From contig OY759261.1 in assembly GCA_963662155.1 (NCBI GenBank), forward strand, positions 71,392,669-71,456,668: a stretch of 64,000 nt of DNA, written 5' to 3'. Under the pieces are notes generated by a model that worked only from the letters and a program-made list of their open reading frames with translations, was not told where the DNA came from and did not search any database. The stretch is from Lamellibrachia columna (taxonomy: Eukaryota > Annelida > Polychaeta > Sabellida > Siboglinidae). Both the position numbers and the translations under genes were made by a program. Below are positions 62,451-64,000 of the stretch, one piece after another (positions within the stretch are counted from its first letter, which is position 1; every line of letters begins with the position of its first letter).

Positions 62451-64000
62451 AGGAGGAAGAGAAGCAACAAGCCACTATGGTGGACCAAGGAGATCTACAG
62501 AGCCAGGAGGAAGAGAAGCAACAAGCCACTATGGTGGAACAAGGAGATCTACAGAGCCAGGAGGAAGAGAAGCAACAAGCCACTATGGTGGAACAAGGAG
62601 ATCTACAGAGCCAGGACGAAGAGAAGCAACAAGCCACTATGGTGGAACAAGGAGATCTACAGAGCCAGGAGGAAGAGAAGCAACAAGCCACTATGGTGGA
62701 ACAAGGAGATCTACAGAGTCAGGAGGAAGAGAAGCAACAAGCCACTATGGTGGAACAAGGAGATCTACAGAGCCAGGAGGAAGAGAAGCACCAAGCCACT
62801 ATGGTGGAACAAGGAGATCTACAGAGCCAGGAGGAAGAGAAGCAACAAGCCACTATGGTGGAACAAGGAGATCTACAGAGCCAGGAGGAAGAGAAGCAAC
62901 AAGCCACTATGGTGGAACAAGGAGATCTACAGAGCCAGGAGGAAGAGAAGCAACAAGCCACTATGGTGGAACAAGGAGATCTACAGAGCCAGGAGGAAGA
63001 GAAGCACCAAGCCACTATGGTGGAACAAGGAGATCTACAGAGACAGGAGGAAGAGAAGCACCAAGCCACTATGGTGGAACAAGGAGATCTAGAGCCAGGA
63101 GGAAGAGAAGCAACAAGCCACTATGGTGGAACAAGGAGATCTACAGAGTCAGGAAGAATAGAAGAACAAGCCACTATGGTGGAACAAGGAGATATACAGA
63201 GCCAGGAGGAAGAGAAGCAACAAGCCACTATGGTGGAACAAGGAGATCTACAGAGCCAGGAGGAAGAGAAGCAACAAGCCACTATGGTGGAACAAGGAGA
63301 TCTACAGAGTCAGGAAGAAGAGAAGAACAAGCCACTATGGTGGAACAAGGAGATATACAGAGCCAGGAGGAAGAGAAGAACAAGCCACTATGGTGGAACA
63401 AGGAGATCTACAGAGCCAGGAGGAAGAGAAGCAACAAGCCACTATGGTGGAACAAGGAGATCTACAGAGCCAGGAGGAAGAGAAGCAACAAGCCACTATG
63501 GTGGAACAAGGAGATCTACAGAGCCAGGAGGAAGAGAAGCAACAAGCCACTATGGTGGAACAAGGAGATCTACAGAGCCAGGAAGAAGAGAAGCAACAAG
63601 CCACTATGGTGGAACAAGGAGATCTACAGAGCCAGGAGGAAGAGAAGCAACAAGCCACTATGGTGGAACAAGGAGATCTACAGAGCCAGGAAGAAGAGAA
63701 GCAACAAGCCACTATGGTGGAACAAGGAGATCTACAGAGCCAGGAGGAAGAGAAGCAACAAGCCACTATGGTGGAACAAGGAGATCTACAGAGCCAGGAA
63801 GAAGAGAAGCAACAAGCCACTATGGTGGAACAAGGAGATCTACAGAGCCAGGAGGAAGAGAAGCGACAAGCCACTATGGTGGAACAAGGAGATATACAGA
63901 GCCAGGAGGAAGAGAAGCAACAAGCCACTATGGTGGAACAAGGAGATCTACAGAGCCAGGAAGAAGAGAAGCAACAAGCCACTATGGTGGAACAAGGAGA
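62451..64000 (+). repeat. 54-bp minisatellite in LINE linker, at least 28 copies
   Basis: The unit encodes 18 residues, RRKRSNKPLWWNKEIYRA, in the LINE frame. That frame stays open to about 63092, where a 2-base loss shifts it; a few later units have small deletions. Variants include CACCAAGCC for CAACAAGCC and GACGAAG or GAAGAAG for GAGGAAG. The array runs past the end of the window. Confidence 0.97.

Noticed and set aside
62410..63982. Minus-strand cysteine-rich frames (CCFSSSWLCRSPCSTIVA) in the 54-bp array
   Set aside because: Antisense shadow of the LINE-derived KPLWWNKE unit. No signal, start or flanking homology.

Overview
This window looks like repeat-rich nuclear DNA from an animal, most likely an invertebrate. 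The reasons are GT-AG introns, a BTB/zinc-finger transcription factor split by an intron, a THAP-domain relic, CR1/Jockey-type LINEs whose first ORF carries a PHD finger, tRNA-derived SINEs, MULE, hAT and TA-target DNA transposons, and a Ty3/Gypsy LTR element. There is no bacterial-style gene organisation. I cannot name the species.

Layout. 0-3.6 kb: LINE 3' end, a MITE-like stretch, one microexon and a broken THAP domain. 3.7-9.0 kb: a decayed CR1-like LINE whose endonuclease codons have expanded into about 94 copies of a 34-bp minisatellite. 11-16.3 kb: a duplicated microexon block and a TA-flanked DNA transposon with a nested MULE-type MITE. 17-26.9 kb: a stack of insertions in which a minus-strand LINE is split by an outer repeat, which holds MULE-1, whose transposase ORF holds MULE-2; both MULEs have intact 9-bp target duplications. 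28.6-36.5 kb: a gag relic tandemly repeated with a MITE, then a tRNA-Asp-like SINE split by a complete Gypsy element with identical 204-bp LTRs and an open 1357-codon gag-pol. 38-45 kb: a 4.39-kb tandem duplication holding 36-bp and 28-bp minisatellites and a signal-peptide-like exon. 45.3-51 kb: a hAT-like element, then a CR1-like LINE with two more minisatellites in it. 51-56 kb: diverged duplicate sequence, a 24-bp minisatellite and a long-TIR element. 56.1-60.5 kb: the one convincing intact host gene, a BTB/C2H2 zinc-finger regulator on the minus strand. 60.7-64 kb: LINE fragments ending in a 54-bp minisatellite that runs off the window.

Two themes stand out. First, at least three minisatellites (34, 54 and 20 bp) are expansions of short codon stretches inside LINE ORFs, with matching LINE codons on both flanks (one flank only for the 54-bp array, whose far end is outside the window). 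A 39-bp array lies in a LINE ORF1, and the 36-bp arrays abut possible LINE codons. Second, five tiny exons on the minus strand (57, 51, 39, 39 and 39 bp) have good splice signals, all read in phase 0, and each carries a tyrosine; the first is strongly basic. Together they look like the cytoplasmic tail of a receptor or adaptor built from one-tyrosine microexon cassettes, with its introns swollen by the transposons above. This gene is an inference and needs transcript evidence.
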